NCBI RefSeq assembly: GCF_900086715.1
Contig: NZ_FLKH01000011.1
Location: 372,001 to 436,000 of the forward strand
Origin: Gracilibacillus timonensis
GTDB taxonomy: Bacteria; Bacillota; Bacilli; Bacillales; Amphibacillaceae
Direction: 5' to 3'
Length of the DNA: 64,000 nt
Shown here piece by piece: positions 52,979 through 62,528 of the stretch (its first letter is position 1; each line of letters starts with the position of its first letter). The notes under the pieces are model-generated. The model was not told where the DNA came from. It saw only the letters and a program-made list of their open reading frames with translations, and ran no database searches. Position numbers and translations under genes: made by a program.

Positions 52979-53685
52979 TCCTTCGATTACTAAAAACGGA
53001 TTTTCTGAAAATTAAATATAAAGGACTTTGGTTTCTGAGTATACTTGGACCGATTGGTGTGGTTGCCCTGCAAATGGTCAATTATGGATTCCGTAAAGAT
53101 TATCTATTTCAGCAAACCGATGATCACTGGCAGCAGTATATATCACTTGTCAGTTCTTTTACACCACTTGCCATCATATTAGGGATTGTTATTTTGACCT
53201 CTTTTATGGCGAGTATTGAAGATGAAACCAATGCATGGAAACAATTAATCGCCTTACCGATATCTAAGCGAGAAGTATATTTATCCAAGTTCACGGTGAT
53301 AAGTTGTTTACTGCTTATTTCCTCACTGGTATTGCTGCTTTTGACGTATCTATATGGATTAACCTTAGGCTTAGGTGAGGATATCCCCTATTTGCAAATC
53401 ATTCAGCATAGCCTATTGCCATTCTTTGCGTCTTTACCTGTGCTTGGCTTGCAGCTGTGGCTTGCCCTCGTTTGTAAAAATCAGGCGATTCCGACAACGA
53501 TTGGTGTGATTAGTGTGATTCTTGCCTATGCTTCGATGAGTTTACCGGATTGGGTGATTTGGAAATGGCCAACCTTGGATAATGAGTGGGGTGAGCCCTA
53601 TATCAATGGTTTATTAGGTATTGCGGTAGGGATTGCTATCTATTTGGTTGGCATGACAGATTTCAAAAGAAGGGACGTTAAATAG
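52975..53685 (+). CDS. ABC exporter permease, LanE/G type (1)
   Basis: 236 residues with six membrane helices. The motif EDETNAWKQLIALPISKREVYLSKF near residues 80-104 (read in parts) is the family's cytoplasmic loop. Its ATG overlaps the ATPase stop codon (ATGA). The third gene begins directly after its stop. Confidence 0.9.
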   Translation: MILRLLKTDFLKIKYKGLWFLSILGPIGVVALQMVNYGFRKDYLFQQTDDHWQQYISLVSSFTPLAIILGIVILTSFMASIEDETNAWKQLIALPISKREVYLSKFTVISCLLLISSLVLLLLTYLYGLTLGLGEDIPYLQIIQHSLLPFFASLPVLGLQLWLALVCKNQAIPTTIGVISVILAYASMSLPDWVIWKWPTLDNEWGEPYINGLLGIAVGIAIYLVGMTDFKRRDVK

Positions 53686-54414
53686 ATGTTGGCTACGATG
53701 AGTTCGGAATGGTATAAATTACGAAAATCAAAGATTATGTTGCTGGTACTTACTGCCCCATTGATTGTATTAATGATCGGTATGTCCGTCACCTATGATC
53801 TGGGAGGAGCTAACCAATGGCAAAGTAAACTAGTTACCATCAATGTTAACTATGGCAGTTTGTTTCTTCCATTGATTACAGCAGTATTTGCCGGCATCAT
53901 TTGTCGTTATGAACATCAAGCAGGAGGTTGGAAACAATTATTGGCCTTGCCTGTCACAAGAGGGCGCGTTTTTCTGGTGAAATATCTGCTGTTAATATTG
54001 ATTGTATTGCTGCTGCAGCTCTTATATCTGGGGGCCGTTTATCTGGTAGGCATGATCGATGGGATTACCGACCCTTTTCCTAGTGAGATTGTTTGGAAAG
54101 CAGTCTTAGGCGGCTGGGTCGCTGCTTTTCCCTTGCTCGCCTTACAACTATGGATGTCCTTGTTATTTAAAAGCTTCGCTGCTCCATTTGCAGTCAATGT
54201 GATCTTCACCCTGCCAACACTTTTAATTGTTAATTCGGAACGATTTGGTCCCTTTTACCCTTGGGCACAACCGTTTTTAATGATGAATATTGGTGGAGAG
54301 GCAGAAAACGTCTTTTTCATACCATGGGGGCAATTATTCATCGTGGTTGGCGGCAGCTTTGTCTTATTTTTTATTGGCGGTTATCTGTATTTTCAACGTA
54401 AAGCTGTATCATGA
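53686..54414 (+). CDS. ABC exporter permease, LanE/G type (2)
   Basis: 242 residues, six helices, paralogous to the previous permease: EHQAGGWKQLLALPVTRGRVFLVKY is the matching loop near residues 76-100. It starts with no gap after the first permease. The two probably form a heterodimer driven by the LanF-like ATPase. The erm gene follows after 330 bp with its own promoter. Confidence 0.9.
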   Translation: MLATMSSEWYKLRKSKIMLLVLTAPLIVLMIGMSVTYDLGGANQWQSKLVTINVNYGSLFLPLITAVFAGIICRYEHQAGGWKQLLALPVTRGRVFLVKYLLLILIVLLLQLLYLGAVYLVGMIDGITDPFPSEIVWKAVLGGWVAAFPLLALQLWMSLLFKSFAAPFAVNVIFTLPTLLIVNSERFGPFYPWAQPFLMMNIGGEAENVFFIPWGQLFIVVGGSFVLFFIGGYLYFQRKAVS

Positions 54415-54427
54415 GAATAAAAAAGGC

Positions 54428-54456
54428 TTGCAATCAATCCCGATATTTGCCATAAT
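54428..54456 (+). promoter_or_regulatory. Promoter of the erm leader
   Basis: TTGCAA (54428-54433) and CATAAT (54451-54456) are 17 bp apart, a good sigma-A spacing. They are followed by AAGGAGGGA and the leader peptide. Confidence 0.75.
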
Positions 54457-54488
54457 ACAGGTATTAACTTAAGGAGGGATTTTACCGA

Positions 54489-54521
54489 ATGATCTTAATA
54501 TTCCGTGTTTTGAACTGGTAA
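54489..54521 (+). CDS. Leader peptide for erm induction
   Basis: ATG 54489 follows AAGGAGGG and codes for ten residues, MILIFRVLNW, then TAA. Short hydrophobic leaders with IF(V/R)-type sequences precede inducible erm genes and stall the ribosome when a macrolide is bound. The sequence is not identical to known leaders that I recall. The hairpin series and U-tailed stem downstream fit such control. Confidence 0.7.
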   Translation: MILIFRVLNW

Positions 54522-54536
54522 ATGAATAGTTCATTA

Positions 54537-54639
54537 GCTCTGTAGTGATCAGAGCAATACGGGATACGTTTGTCCATTTTTATAATCTCTCTTCGGTATA
54601 TGTAAAAGGGAAAGGTGGATGTACTGCCTTTCTCTTTTT
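54537..54639 (+). terminator. Attenuator region between leader and erm
   Basis: A small hairpin (GCTCTG/CAGAGC, about 54537-54554) is followed by the U-tailed stem AAAAGGGAAAGG against CCTTTCTCTTTT (54604-54639). Early termination here would keep erm off, and ribosome stalling on the leader could prevent it, as in transcription attenuation of ErmK-type genes. Confidence 0.6.
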
Positions 54640-54747
54640 GTATGTCCTTTTTTGAAAAGGTTTATTAATGTAGGTGTAGACCCCTTTTTTCTGATCATAT
54701 ATGGGCTAGAACTGTGTCTTGATTTAGAAAAAAGGAGATGAAAAAAT

Positions 54748-55623
54748 ATGAGGAAACAAAAGAAGCATAAGAGGATCAATAGAAATATGAGTAAGGGAGG
54801 TAAAGATGGCAATATACAAAGAGGCGAGCCACCCAATTTTCCAGGGCAGCACTTATTGCACAACAAAGGAATTATCAAAGGTATTGTGAAGCAAGCTTCG
54901 ATACAGCGAGAGGAAACCGTGATTGATTTTGGTGCAGGTAAAGGTGTGATGACAGAAGCGATTGCCCAGAAATCTAATCAAGTGCTGGCAGTGGAGAAGG
55001 ATGTAAATTTCTTGACCGTTTTAGAACGGAAATTTGCTGACAATCATTGTGTCAAAGTGATCGATCAGGATATTTTAAGGTTTGCCTTACCGAAAAAAGC
55101 GTTTGTGGTGGTATCTAATATTCCTTATGCTATTACGACACCGATTATGAAGACATTGCTAGGTAATCCGTATAATCATCTGTCCCGAGCCTTGATAGTG
55201 ATGGAAAAGGGTGCAGCCAAACGCTTCACATCTCAGCGGATAAAGGATGACTATGTATTGCAATGGAGAATGTATTTTGATATAAGAATAGCAAGGTATA
55301 TATCCAAAACCAACTTCGCCCCGCCACCTAAGGTTGATTCTGCATTGGTAATCATTACGAGGAAAAAACAACCATGTATTGCTTGCCAGCATGCAAATGC
55401 ATTTAGAAAAGTAGTAAAGCCGTTGTTAAAAAAGCCGGATATGCCTATTGGAATCGCCCTTGCTCAGCTATTTACACACAAACAATTAAAAATAGTCAGG
55501 AAAAAATTAGGAGTTGATAATCAGTTCCCGATAGGTTATCTTTCAGAGAGACAGTGGGGAATGATTTTTGAGACTATTGTTCATCATGTTCCTAGGTATA
55601 TAAAGAACAACAGCAGAAGGTAA
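54748..55623 (+). CDS. erm: 23S rRNA adenine-N6 methyltransferase, Erm family
   Basis: 291 residues of the RrnaAD/Erm family. The SAM site is VIDFGAGKGVMTE, the acidic loop VEKDVNF, then DQDILRF and the catalytic VSNIPYAITTPI. A basic N-terminal tail (RKQKKHKRINRN) and QHLLHNKGIIKGIV (the FLHN-like region) match the long Bacillus Erm branch (ErmD/ErmK/Erm34 type), not KsgA. It would dimethylate A2058 and give macrolide, lincosamide and streptogramin B resistance. AAAGGAGATG precedes the ATG. It looks chromosomal, with no mobile element at its flanks. Confidence 0.9.
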   Translation: MRKQKKHKRINRNMSKGGKDGNIQRGEPPNFPGQHLLHNKGIIKGIVKQASIQREETVIDFGAGKGVMTEAIAQKSNQVLAVEKDVNFLTVLERKFADNHCVKVIDQDILRFALPKKAFVVVSNIPYAITTPIMKTLLGNPYNHLSRALIVMEKGAAKRFTSQRIKDDYVLQWRMYFDIRIARYISKTNFAPPPKVDSALVIITRKKQPCIACQHANAFRKVVKPLLKKPDMPIGIALAQLFTHKQLKIVRKKLGVDNQFPIGYLSERQWGMIFETIVHHVPRYIKNNSRR

Positions 55624-55640
55624 GAAAGGACATCTCCATC

Positions 55641-56618
55641 ATGCATAAGCGAACCATTTGTTGCTATGAATTTGGCAAGGCTGATGAGGTCTTGCAGCTA
55701 GAATATCAGGATATTGAGCCGCCAAAGGCTTCGGAGGTACTGGTCCGTATGATCGCACGGCCCATCAATCCATCCGACATTCTTCCCGTAAATGGTAGCT
55801 ATGCCAATCGGATTTCATTGCCTTACACCCCTGGCTATGAAGGAGTTGGCATAGTGGAGGATGTTGGATCATCAGTGAGACAATCGATACTAGGAAAACG
55901 AGTACTGTCATTACGCGGGGAAGGTACGTGGCAGGATTTTGTCAAAGTCCCGGCACCCTTTGCGATACCTGTTCCTGATTCGATTTCGGATGCTACTGCC
56001 GCTCAGCTCTATATCAATCCGGTGACGGCTTTGGTAACGATCATGGAAAAGTTGCAGTTAAATGCAGGTCAGACACTGCTGGTGAATGCCTGTGGCTCAA
56101 TGATTGGTCATCTGTACGCCCAACTAGCGAATGTTGTGGGTTTTCGCCTCATTGCTGTGACGAGAAATCTGAAACATTCACAAGACTTGTTGGAACTTGG
56201 TGCAACAGCGGTAATCGACACCTCTAGATATCCGCTGTATGAAACGGTAATGGATCTCACCAATGGTTTGAGAGCAGACGCCGCTATCGATTCGATTGGT
56301 GGACAGGAGGCAGTGGATTTAGCAGGCTGCTTACAATCGAATGGTTCTTTTATTAGTATCGGTTTATTATCGGGCATACCAATTGATTGGCAAGCATTAC
56401 GGCGAGACATACGGGCTGACCTTTTCCATCTGAGACATTGGAATCAGCAGGTAACGGATCATAAGTGGCACAATACACTGCAGCAAATCGTACAATTAAC
56501 AGCGAAAAAACGGCTGCAATTATTGCCAGTGAAGGCTTCCTTTCCTTTGAAATCTATCGATAAAGCCCTTCTCGCTGCCTTGGATGGTCGAAAAGGAAAA
56601 GTCTTACTAACAAGTTAA
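55641..56618 (+). CDS. MDR-superfamily reductase (MECR/quinone reductase-like)
   Basis: 325 residues of the medium-chain dehydrogenase superfamily. The N-terminal GroES-like part has NPSDILPVNGSY and PYTPGYEGVGIVEDVG; the Rossmann part has LLVNACGSMIGHLYAQLA and SIGGQEAVDLAGCL. No zinc-ligand Cys/His set is seen, which fits trans-2-enoyl reductase or quinone reductase-type members. AAGAAAGGAC precedes the ATG. It starts 17 bp after the erm stop and may be read with it. Confidence 0.87.
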   Translation: MHKRTICCYEFGKADEVLQLEYQDIEPPKASEVLVRMIARPINPSDILPVNGSYANRISLPYTPGYEGVGIVEDVGSSVRQSILGKRVLSLRGEGTWQDFVKVPAPFAIPVPDSISDATAAQLYINPVTALVTIMEKLQLNAGQTLLVNACGSMIGHLYAQLANVVGFRLIAVTRNLKHSQDLLELGATAVIDTSRYPLYETVMDLTNGLRADAAIDSIGGQEAVDLAGCLQSNGSFISIGLLSGIPIDWQALRRDIRADLFHLRHWNQQVTDHKWHNTLQQIVQLTAKKRLQLLPVKASFPLKSIDKALLAALDGRKGKVLLTS

Positions 56619-56705
56619 AAATCCGATAAAAGTCGTTACATTTTTGTCGGGTGACGATTGTCTCTTTTCGCTATACTAGAAAGCAATGGAAGGGAGGGAA
56701 AAGGT

Positions 56706-57584
56706 ATGTTGAAAAGCATGAATCAGGCTATGCAATATATCGAAGAGCACTTGGATCAGACCATAGACGAACAGGAAATCGAGAGGATCGCGGGCACATC
56801 GATTTATCATTTCCGTCGAATGTTCGCTTATTTAGCTGGAATGTCATTAACAGCTTATATCCGTCAACGTAGGCTATCCGATGCAACATTTGATTTATTA
56901 AGAAAAGACGTCCGGGTGACTGATCTGGCGTTTAAATATGGCTATGATTCGGTGGATGGCTTTTCGCGAGCCTTTCGTGAGTGGGCAGGTTTTAGTCCTT
57001 CTGAGATAAGCAAGCAACACAGGCAATCATTAAAAACATTCCCGAAGCTCTCCTTCCAATTAACCATTCAAGGAGGAGTAAATATGGATTATAAAATCGT
57101 TGAGAAAGAGGCATTTAACGTGATTGGTGTTCAACGCCGTGTTCCGATGCAGTTTGAAGGTGTGAACCGCGAAATCGAGCAATTGGCTAGTAGTATTACC
57201 GATAAACAGCGAAAAACGATGCACCAATATGCAAATATGGAGCCAAAAAAGGTGATGAATGCTTCCTATCATTTTGATGAAGGTAGGATGAAGGAGGAAG
57301 GGTTTCTGGATCATATGATAGGAATGCTTACAACAGAGACTGGTCATTTTGAAGGCTTGGACGTATTAGAGGTCCCAAGTCTTACATGGGCCATCTTCTC
57401 TTCTAAGGGTGCATTTCCTAAAGTAATGCAGGATACCTGGGCTAAAATCGTCTCCGAATGGTTGCCATCTTCCGATTATGAGCTGGTCGAGGCGCCAGAG
57501 CTTTCATTTGTAGAAGATTATACCAATCTGGATGATGTATATAGTGAGATCTGGATAGCGGTGAAGAGAAAAGAACAGAACTAG
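56706..57584 (+). CDS. AraC-family regulator with a GyrI-like domain
   Basis: 292 residues. The N-terminal third is an AraC double HTH (IDEQEIERIAGTSIYHFRRMFAYLAGMS, then VTDLAFKYGYDSVDGFSRAFREWAGFSP). The C-terminal 160 residues form a GyrI-like small-molecule-binding domain (starting MDYKIVEKEAFNVIGVQRRV, ending SEIWIAVKRK). ATG 56706 follows GGGAGGGAAAAGG; the earlier start at 56658 was rejected. Members such as Rob- or BltR-like proteins respond to drugs or effectors; the target here is not evident. Confidence 0.91.
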   Translation: MLKSMNQAMQYIEEHLDQTIDEQEIERIAGTSIYHFRRMFAYLAGMSLTAYIRQRRLSDATFDLLRKDVRVTDLAFKYGYDSVDGFSRAFREWAGFSPSEISKQHRQSLKTFPKLSFQLTIQGGVNMDYKIVEKEAFNVIGVQRRVPMQFEGVNREIEQLASSITDKQRKTMHQYANMEPKKVMNASYHFDEGRMKEEGFLDHMIGMLTTETGHFEGLDVLEVPSLTWAIFSSKGAFPKVMQDTWAKIVSEWLPSSDYELVEAPELSFVEDYTNLDDVYSEIWIAVKRKEQN

Positions 57585-57604
57585 GAGGAGTATACAAACA
57601 ATAG

Positions 57605-57645
57605 AAGAGAGGCCTGCTAATGGAGTGAAATGCAGGTTTCTTTCT
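57605..57645 (+). terminator. Terminator after the AraC/GyrI gene
   Basis: AGAGAGGCCTGC pairs with GCAGGTTTCTTTCT (with G-U pairs), loop of 15 bases. Confidence 0.65.
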
Positions 57646-57694
57646 AATTTAGTGACTGTTTGTTACTACAGCGTTAAGTACCCCAATGACAATT

Positions 57695-57862
57695 TCACTT
57701 TATTTTGATAATAATTTTCCCTTTGGCCCTGCCAGATTCAGAATATTCCATTGCTTGTTGGGTATCTTCAAACGGAATGCCAGGGGTTACCAATAGTGTG
57801 CTCTTTTTCGTCTCCATTAGTTTTCCGTTTTTTCTACAAACTAGGAAGCCATCTAGTAATAT
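57695..57862 (-). pseudogene. C-terminal fragment of an MDR alcohol dehydrogenase or quinone reductase
   Basis: The minus strand reads DGFLVCRKNGKLMETKKSTL, then GIPFEDTQQAMEYSESGRAKGKIIIKIK, ending in TGA at 57695-57697. This is the usual C-terminus of zinc-type/quinone-reductase MDR proteins (F-x-D-x-x-A-M-x-Y-x-E-S-G-x-A-x-G-K-I-V). A stop codon precedes the fragment and the remaining ~270 residues are absent. Confidence 0.8.
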
Positions 57863-58008
57863 TTAACAGCTTAGCAGTAGCAATAGCAAGTGTAGAAATG
57901 TTAGTATATGATTAGTGGACAATTGCCATGGGATAGGGGAAAATCATGTTTCAAAAGATGATCCAAATGGTAAATGATAAGCACAATCGATAGAAGGGAA
58001 ACGATAAC

Positions 58009-58587
58009 ATGGATATGCAGGAGTTTATTGACTATTGTAAGGCAGGAAATCCAATTAGCGGAGAAGATAAAGAACTGCACACTATGCTTACCCAGTGTAG
58101 TTATGAGGCGCAAAGAATAACGATGGAACTGAATACGTCCTATCACTCGAAGGCAGAAATTGTTGAGATTTTTCGAAGATTAACGGATAGTGATGTCGAT
58201 GATTCGTTTATGTGTTTTCCTCCATTTTATACGGATTTTGGGAAGAACATTGATATTGGTAAGAATGTATTTTTTAATACGGGTTGTTCTTTTCAAGATC
58301 GAGGAGGCATTTATATTGGGGATGGAGCCTTAATTGGTATGAATGTCAATATTGCAACGTTAAATCATGGCTTTACTCCGGAAACAAGAAGTACGACCTA
58401 TGCTGCTCCAGTGTATATTGGGCAACATGCTTGGATTGGAACGGCAGCAACTATTCTGCCGGGTGTGACGATTGGGGATCACGCAGTAGTTGGAGCTGGT
58501 GCGGTGGTTACGAAGGATGTCCCTGAAAACACCGTAGTTGCAGGTGTACCGGCAAAAGTCGTTAAAGAAATCAATGAAGATTCGTAA
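58009..58587 (+). CDS. Sugar O-acetyltransferase, LbH type
   Basis: 192 residues. An N-terminal Mac domain (to about residue 60) is followed by a left-handed beta helix with hexapeptide repeats ([73 protein letters not shown], read in parts). The catalytic His is in TLNHGF. It transfers acetyl from acetyl-CoA to a sugar such as maltose or a galactoside. Alone, with its own terminator. Confidence 0.9.
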   Translation: MDMQEFIDYCKAGNPISGEDKELHTMLTQCSYEAQRITMELNTSYHSKAEIVEIFRRLTDSDVDDSFMCFPPFYTDFGKNIDIGKNVFFNTGCSFQDRGGIYIGDGALIGMNVNIATLNHGFTPETRSTTYAAPVYIGQHAWIGTAATILPGVTIGDHAVVGAGAVVTKDVPENTVVAGVPAKVVKEINEDS

Positions 58588-58603
58588 AATAGAAGTCGAC
58601 AGC

Positions 58604-58658
58604 ATAGCGAAACGCTCATCAATGGAACACTCCAGGATGGGTATTTCGCTATTTTTTG
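58604..58658. terminator. Terminator hairpin between convergent genes
   Basis: ATAGCGAAA pairs with TTTCGCTAT and is followed by TTTTTT. The loop is long (31 bases). Confidence 0.65.
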
Positions 58659-58671
58659 ACCGAAACTAGAT

Positions 58672-59355
58672 TTAATAATCCTCGATCGAATGTCTAACGG
58701 ATGCCATCATTTTTTCAAATGCCTCTACCGCTTTTTGAGGTTGATGGGCTTTAATCGCTTCCAGCATGTCTTCATGATAAGGATAGCTTTGATCAAAAAT
58801 GTCCTTTACTCCAAAAGGCTCGTTCCAAAACTGGTGAAAGGTATCCCAAACTGAGTCGATAATACTGTTTAATAGGTCATTGTCCGCCACTTCATAAATG
58901 GCTTGATGAAATAAAAAGTCAGACTGATTGGCCTTGTCTCGTTCCTGTTCATGGATACAGCGGACATATTCCTTTAAATGGGATGTCATTTTATCTGTAT
59001 CTGCTGATGTTGCTTTTTGGGCAGCTAATTCAACCGCTTTTCCTTCCAGAGCAAGTCGCACCTCCAACGCTTCTAGCAAAAAATCCCGTTCATTTTCTAC
59101 TTCAAAAGCGGTTTGGATGTGAAAAGGCTTTGTATTTTTTACGAACGTGCCTTTCCCGTTTAAGACTTCTAGATATCCTTGTGATTCTAGTAATTGCAGT
59201 CCTTCTCGCAATGTTGATCTACCAATGTCCAAGGATTCCATTAGTGTGACAAGCGAGGGGAGTCGATCCCCTTCCTGCAGCATTTCCGATTTTATGTAGC
59301 TTTTTATCTCTTCTGCAACTAATTCAGATAGCCGTTGTTTCTTTAATATCTTCAT
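58672..59355 (-). CDS. GntR-family regulator (FadR subfamily)
   Basis: 227 residues. The N-terminal winged helix has LVAEEIKSYIKSEMLQEGDRLPS and LMESLDIGRSTLREGLQLLESQGYLEVLNGKGTFV (read in parts). The all-helical FCD sensor domain follows, with the metal-binding pattern around DFLFHQAIYEV and YPYHEDMLEAIKAH. ATG 59355 follows GAGGTGAATC. It is divergent from the PLP-enzyme/NhaC pair at 59.9 kb, so that pair may be its target. Confidence 0.9.
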   Translation of the reverse strand: MKILKKQRLSELVAEEIKSYIKSEMLQEGDRLPSLVTLMESLDIGRSTLREGLQLLESQGYLEVLNGKGTFVKNTKPFHIQTAFEVENERDFLLEALEVRLALEGKAVELAAQKATSADTDKMTSHLKEYVRCIHEQERDKANQSDFLFHQAIYEVADNDLLNSIIDSVWDTFHQFWNEPFGVKDIFDQSYPYHEDMLEAIKAHQPQKAVEAFEKMMASVRHSIEDY

Positions 59356-59507
59356 TTGATTCACCTCAAAAAGCATGATGTTCTGCGTGTAGTATATCTT
59401 TTATTATAACCTAACTATTGGTTACAGATAAACAGACAGGTGCAAGGATCATCAAAAGGTTTAATAAACTGGTTATGAAGGTTGTCATATTCCATCAAGT
59501 AAAATAG

Positions 59508-59693
59508 TTAATCGGAGGGTTTACCACTTAACAGGTAGCCTGTTAGACAAATGATAAATAAGATAAACAAGATGAGAATATCAACATGGTGGAGGTTAAA
59601 CAGCGCTTCCTTATTAGTAATAGTACCAATAACTCGAATGACTATCCCCACAGTACAACTAATAAATATTATTAAGAAATAGTTTCTCCTCAC
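59508..59693 (-). CDS. Small two-helix membrane protein, 61 residues
   Basis: Two hydrophobic segments (residues 4-24 and 36-55), a GKPSD end, and GAGGAG-like sequence near the start. No family is recognised. Confidence 0.4.
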   Translation of the reverse strand: MRRNYFLIIFISCTVGIVIRVIGTITNKEALFNLHHVDILILFILFIICLTGYLLSGKPSD

Positions 59694-59892
59694 TTTTAGA
59701 TTTTGGATATCATCACTCCTCTATTGGCAGTATAACAGAGGAGTAAGAGAATGAATAGAGCGGGTAGTTTTTACTCGGGATGTCCATCCGTCAAATAGTC
59801 TGAATAATCAAACCTTTCATACAGGTTGAAAGTATGATAGAATAATAAACAAATTTTCCAGTTTCATCATAAAAGAAAGAAGGATGGCTCGT

Positions 59893-61053
59893 ATGACATA
59901 TACAGATGAAGAAATATGCACACAGTTTGGGGAAAATCCATCCCAATATGAAGGGGCAGTTTCCCCTCCGATTTATCAAACCAGTTTGTTTACGTTTAAC
60001 AGCTTTAGGGAATTTACGGAAGCACAGAAGCTGGAAAGGGAAAATTATGTATACTCAAGAGGGGTAAACCCAACCGTCAACATACTGGAAAGAAAACTGG
60101 CAGCCCTGGAAAGAGGAGAAACATGTAAATGCTTTAGCTCAGGCATGGGGGCAATAAGTGCCACACTACACACCTTATTACAGAACGGTGATCATGTGCT
60201 GTTGGTTAATAACATTTATGGCCCAACCATTCAATTGGCTGAGTATTTAACGAAATTTGGTATTTCCTATAGCTTTGCAGAGGAGTCGTTCGCGAATTGG
60301 GAGGATCAGATACAAGATAATACCAAGCTGATTTATGCCGAAAGCCCGGGAACGATGTTAATGAAAACGATCGATCTTCAGGCTATCGCAGAAACAGCAA
60401 AGGCAAAAGGTATTACTACGGTAATCGATAATACGTGGTCCACACCGATTTTTCAGAAACCGTTGACGCTGGGATTTGACCTGTCGATTCACTCCCTTAC
60501 CAAATATATTGGCGGGCATAGCGATGTAGTTGGTGGTGCAGTGATTGGCGATCATGCGTTAGTAGATGAAATCTTCCAATATGGTTACCAGCTCAATGGG
60601 GCTGTTTTAGGGGCTCATGACGCCTACTTGATTAATCGTGGCTTACGTACCTTGCCAATCCGGCTCCAGCAGCATCAGGAAAACGCGATGAAGGTGATTG
60701 CGTATTTACAAACCAAAGAGGAAATCGTTGCCATTCACCACCCAAGCATAGATACGGCAGATAAGCCATATGTGAAAAAGCAAATGAGTGGATTTTCGGG
60801 ATTATTGAGCTTTGAGATCAAGCATGACGATTTTGCTAGTATTTCTCGATTTATCGATGCCCTTTCTTTATTTAAAATTGGAGTAAGCTGGGGTGGTTAT
60901 GAAAGTCTGGTCAACTCGCCGTTAAAAGATGATAATAAGCAGCAACTACTTGAACAGGGTATTTCTCCTGGCTTGATCCGTCTATCGATCGGTTTAGAAG
61001 GTGCCACGTTGCAGATTAATGACTTGGAAAAGGCATTTCAACAGTTGTCATGA
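59893..61053 (+). CDS. PLP-dependent trans-sulfuration enzyme (Cys/Met metabolism family)
   Basis: 386 residues of the Cys_Met_Meta_PP family. The N-terminal part has YEGAVSPPIYQTSLFTF and YSRGVNPTVNILERKLAALE. SSGMGAISA binds the cofactor phosphate, and the PLP Lys lies in SIHSLTKYIGGHSDVVGGAV. Candidates are cystathionine gamma-synthase, cystathionine lyase or methionine gamma-lyase; these cannot be told apart from motifs. ATG 59893 is nine bases after AAGAAGG; ATG 59884 touches it. Operon with an NhaC-type antiporter (29 bp gap). Confidence 0.9.
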   Translation: MTYTDEEICTQFGENPSQYEGAVSPPIYQTSLFTFNSFREFTEAQKLERENYVYSRGVNPTVNILERKLAALERGETCKCFSSGMGAISATLHTLLQNGDHVLLVNNIYGPTIQLAEYLTKFGISYSFAEESFANWEDQIQDNTKLIYAESPGTMLMKTIDLQAIAETAKAKGITTVIDNTWSTPIFQKPLTLGFDLSIHSLTKYIGGHSDVVGGAVIGDHALVDEIFQYGYQLNGAVLGAHDAYLINRGLRTLPIRLQQHQENAMKVIAYLQTKEEIVAIHHPSIDTADKPYVKKQMSGFSGLLSFEIKHDDFASISRFIDALSLFKIGVSWGGYESLVNSPLKDDNKQQLLEQGISPGLIRLSIGLEGATLQINDLEKAFQQLS

Positions 61054-61082
61054 TACTCTATAGAGAAAGGAAGAACTAATTT

Positions 61083-62528
61083 ATGAGCGAGAAAAATGTT
61101 CGACGTCCTTCATTTGTGATGAGTTTGATTCCCATTGCACTTGCCTTAATTGTTTTTATTGGTGGAATTGGAATCCTCCAATACCCAGCTGAATTGATGT
61201 TGTTGTTTGCTGGGGTGATCTTTGCCATTTTTGCTGTTTTGTATGGGAATAAGTGGGACACGATTATTGAGACGATGGGGTCCAAAATCAAAAAGGCGTT
61301 ACCAGCCATTCTCATCTTGTTTTGTATCGGGTTATTGATTGGAACGTGGATGATTTCTGGTACGATTCCATTGTTTGTATACTATGGGCTTGAATTGATA
61401 AACCCTAACTACTTGTACGTATTGGCCTTCCTAGTAACCGCGATTATTTCGACCTGTGTGGGTACCTCATGGGGAGCTGCCGGTACGATTGGGGTAGCCA
61501 TCATGAGTATTGCGCAGACCATGGATTTATCGTTAGCTATTACAGCGGGTGCCGTTGTATCCGGTGCTTATTTTGGGGATAAGCTATCTCCATTGTCGGA
61601 TACAACGAATATGAGTGCCATTGCTGCTGGGTCTAATTTATATGATCATATTAAGCATATGCTCTATACCGCCGTGCCATCTTCTATCTTGGCTATTATT
61701 GTCTTCTATTTTGCAGGTACTGGTACGGAGACGGATGAAGCAAGACTTTCCAGTATTCAAGAAATGGTAACGGGATTAGATGAGTTATTTCATTTGAATC
61801 TGTTACTTTTAATTCCAGCGCTTATTGTTATTACGGGATCATTAATGAAAAAGCCGCCGATTATTGTATTATTTTCTTCATCTGTGATTGCGATGATCTT
61901 AGCCTTATTTTTCCAAGGTGCTTCTTTTGCGAATATATTCAGTTCTGCGGTTTCGGGGTTTAACGCCGATATGCTGGAAGCTGGTGCAGCAGGAATCAGC
62001 GAGGACTTACAGGAGCTACTAAACCGCGGTGGACTCTATTCGATGTATAATGCGACGTTTTTTATTTTTGTTGCCTTTTTCTTTGCGTCGGCATTGGAAG
62101 TTTCACAAGCCTTAAACACGATTTTAGAAGGCATTATCAAGCATTTACGAACCATCGGAAGTTTAACGTTTTCTGCCCTTGTTACAGGGTTTGCGGTGAT
62201 CAATTGTACATCCAATGCGCTTGTGTCTTATTTCTTGATTCAAGATATCTATGGCAAGGCATACAGGGAAAAGAACATGCACCCTGTCAATTTGTCCCGT
62301 AATATGGAGGATTCCATTACGATTACAGAGGTGTTAATGCCTTGGACCGTTTCCGGGGTGTTTATGGCGACAACCTTAGGGGTAGACAATTTCGAGTTTT
62401 TACCTTGGGCAATTTTTAATCTGGGTGGCTTTGTATTCTCTGCCCTTTATGGCTTTTTAGCACCGATTACCGGAGGATTTGGTATTCGGAAATTGGATGT
62501 TGATCAGACAAGTAGCACGGATAAATAA
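61083..62528 (+). CDS. nhaC: NhaC-family Na+/H+ antiporter
   Basis: 481 residues, about 11-12 membrane helices. Family motifs: VGTSWGAAGTIGVAIMSIA, SGAYFGDKLSPLSDTTNMSAIAAG (with the ion-pathway Asp/Ser residues, read in parts) and NRGGLYSMYNATFFI. The C-terminal CTSNALVSYFLIQ and NMEDSITITEVLMPWTVSG are typical. AAAGGAAGAA precedes ATG 61083. Members exchange Na+ for protons or for organic acids (MleN) or amino acids. Pairing with a Cys/Met enzyme suggests a substrate-linked antiporter, an inference only. Confidence 0.92.
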   Translation: MSEKNVRRPSFVMSLIPIALALIVFIGGIGILQYPAELMLLFAGVIFAIFAVLYGNKWDTIIETMGSKIKKALPAILILFCIGLLIGTWMISGTIPLFVYYGLELINPNYLYVLAFLVTAIISTCVGTSWGAAGTIGVAIMSIAQTMDLSLAITAGAVVSGAYFGDKLSPLSDTTNMSAIAAGSNLYDHIKHMLYTAVPSSILAIIVFYFAGTGTETDEARLSSIQEMVTGLDELFHLNLLLLIPALIVITGSLMKKPPIIVLFSSSVIAMILALFFQGASFANIFSSAVSGFNADMLEAGAAGISEDLQELLNRGGLYSMYNATFFIFVAFFFASALEVSQALNTILEGIIKHLRTIGSLTFSALVTGFAVINCTSNALVSYFLIQDIYGKAYREKNMHPVNLSRNMEDSITITEVLMPWTVSGVFMATTLGVDNFEFLPWAIFNLGGFVFSALYGFLAPITGGFGIRKLDVDQTSSTDK

